DNA from: Nymphaea colorata
Taxonomy: Eukaryota > Streptophyta > Magnoliopsida > Nymphaeales > Nymphaeaceae
Assembly: GCF_008831285.2 (NCBI RefSeq)
Contig: NC_045141.1
Coordinates: 24,971,315 to 25,035,314 of the forward strand
DNA length: 64,000 nt
Direction of reading: 5' to 3'
Part shown: positions 62,889-64,000 of the stretch, piece by piece
Position numbering within the stretch: the first letter of the stretch is position 1
Layout: every line of letters begins with the position of its first letter
Program-made: the position numbers and the translations under genes
The notes under the pieces: model-generated
What the model was told of the DNA's origin: nothing
Databases searched by the model: none
Seen by the model: the letters and a program-made list of their open reading frames with translations, nothing else

Positions 62889-64000
62889 CTGCAATGTTAT
62901 CACTGCCGTATCGTATCATGTATTGGTCGGGCCGACCTATACGCCGTATCGTAACGTATCATAAATGTATCGTAACGTATCGTAAAATTAATTTTTTAAT
63001 TTGTAAATAATATTAAAATATTATAAAAAATAGAAAAAAATCAGAAAAATTCTAAAAAATCCGAAAAACTAGTAAAAAACAGAAAAAATCAAGAAAAATG
63101 TATTTAAAGGAACATTCATCATTCATGTATATGAAGTATGAACTATGAAGTGCATATGAACAACACATTCTAAAATAAAAAATCAAACATTCAAAAATCA
63201 AAATAACATACTAAGCAGCCTAAGAGTATTCAATTACATCACAATTCATAAGTTCAAAAGTCAAAACTCAAAACATATTGACATAGTTTTCAGAACTCAA
63301 AACAAAAAGCCTCATCAATCGTCATCTACATCATCATCTTCATTCTTCATCATCATCTTCATTTTCTTCATTAAGTGCTTCTTCTATCCCCTCTGTTGCA
63401 AATGGAATGTCACCAACATTCCATTGCTCCCCCCTAGCCTCTCCTTCTTCAATAATCTCTGTTGTTCCTTCAACGTTCAAAAAATCAAGATCGTCCTCAT
63501 CAAGTATTGCAGATGGTTCTTCTTCAACCCAAGAATCTAATATATCAAAATGGTCAATGAAGATAGGATCATATTGAGTGTGATGCTTCCTCGTAGATGT
63601 TGTTTCTAGTTGCCTAACAAGAGAAAAATTTAACAAATTGTTAGAAATTAAAATATATATTAGAATTTGCTATTTTGTATAACAAAATACAAATGTTTAC
63701 CTTTGTCTCAACTTCATATTATAACGAACATAAACAAGGTCATTCAACCTTTTATGTTCCAGCCTATTCCTCTTTTTACTATGGATGTGTTGAAATACAC
63801 TCCAATTTCTTTCACATCCAGTTGCACTACATGTTTGGCTGAGGATTCTAATTGCAAGCTTCCTTAATTCTGGGCAATCAAACCCAAACCTTTCCCACCA
63901 CAAATCTAATAACAGATGGAAAGTAAAAATGAGATAGAATAAATATATGAGAAGGTAGAATAGAAGCTAAACAACAAAAAGTATAAAGTCTCTTTTTCTA
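62888..64000 (-). mobile_element. hAT-superfamily transposon, 3' part, runs off the window
   Basis: The end region near 62888-63000 is dense in GTATCGTATC / CGTAACGTATC words, typical of the subterminal part of plant hAT elements that carry a zf-BED/DUF659/dimerisation-type transposase. The transposase 3' exons lie at 63340-63905. The other end is outside the window, so the target duplication cannot be checked. Confidence 0.7.
63340..63905 (-). CDS. hAT transposase C-terminal exons (dimerisation domain)
   Basis: Two minus-strand exons: 63905-63701 (partial gene, acceptor TTATTAG before it, donor CAAAG|gtaaac) and 63613-63340 (acceptor TTGTTAG, stop at 63342-63340). The first encodes the conserved hAT dimerisation block: WWERFGFDCPELRKLAIRIL, TCSATGCERNWSVFQHIHSK, RNRLEHKRLNDLVYVRYN, KLRQR. 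The second is an acidic tail (QLETTSTRKHHTQYDPIFID, ILDSWVEEE, ending NEENEDDDEE). hAT transposases cut and paste DNA via an RNase H-like fold whose C-terminal insertion mediates dimerisation. Both exons are open. Whether the upstream catalytic part is intact is not visible. Confidence 0.85.

Overview
This is a flowering-plant nuclear genomic window. The genes have many GT-AG introns, carry plant-specific families (nuclear PSI subunit E with a transit peptide, a TRM/DUF4378 protein, a TET18-20-type tetraspanin, PIR of the SCAR/WAVE complex), and the intergenic DNA is AT-rich with many short TIR elements and GA/CT, AT and GT microsatellites. The species cannot be fixed from the sequence. No bacterial-type operons, CRISPR arrays, rRNA genes or complete tRNA genes were seen.

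Layout. (1) 1-1250: last two coding exons of PIR (+). (2) 1250-3960: intergenic with CTCGAG-rich repeat debris. (3) 4073-6315: BOD1/SHG1-like gene (+, 3 exons). (4) 6750-10560: mostly AT-rich, with one weak candidate terminal exon (-). (5) 11650-15952: tetraspanin gene (+, 6 coding exons) with an apparent +1 frameshift near its C-terminus. (6) 16779-20927, with 5'UTR introns out to about 24.2 kb: TRM/DUF3741-DUF4378 gene (-, 5 coding exons) with an apparent -1 frame change. (7) 24.2-37.3 kb: gene-poor repeat region with a 71-bp minisatellite inside a TIR element, a tRNA-derived SINE candidate and several hAT-like MITEs. (8) 37380-42599: F-box gene (+, 4 exons). (9) 44214-45265: PSAE (-, 3 exons). 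(10) 46790-54785: ING1-type PHD protein (-, 7 exons, introns full of repeats). (11) 58545-61845: unrecognised plant gene of about 602 codons (-, 6 exons). (12) 62218-62888: a shuffled copy of ING1 sequence. (13) 62888-64000: 3' part of a hAT transposon (-).

The genes are not an obvious functional cluster: actin nucleation control (PIR), chromatin (SHG1-like, ING1), membrane organisation (tetraspanin), cortical microtubule-associated (TRM), ubiquitin ligase adaptor (F-box) and photosystem I (PSAE). This is the usual mixed gene order of a plant chromosome arm. I did not find a new multi-gene system. The most unusual structure is the copy of ING1 sequence at 62.2-62.9 kb: its two blocks are joined in the opposite order to the source, at a short microhomology, as expected from a circular intermediate or from a tandem duplication followed by deletion.

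Exon boundaries were read by eye from splice consensus, reading phase and remembered family sequence. Untranslated regions and promoters are much less certain than coding exons.
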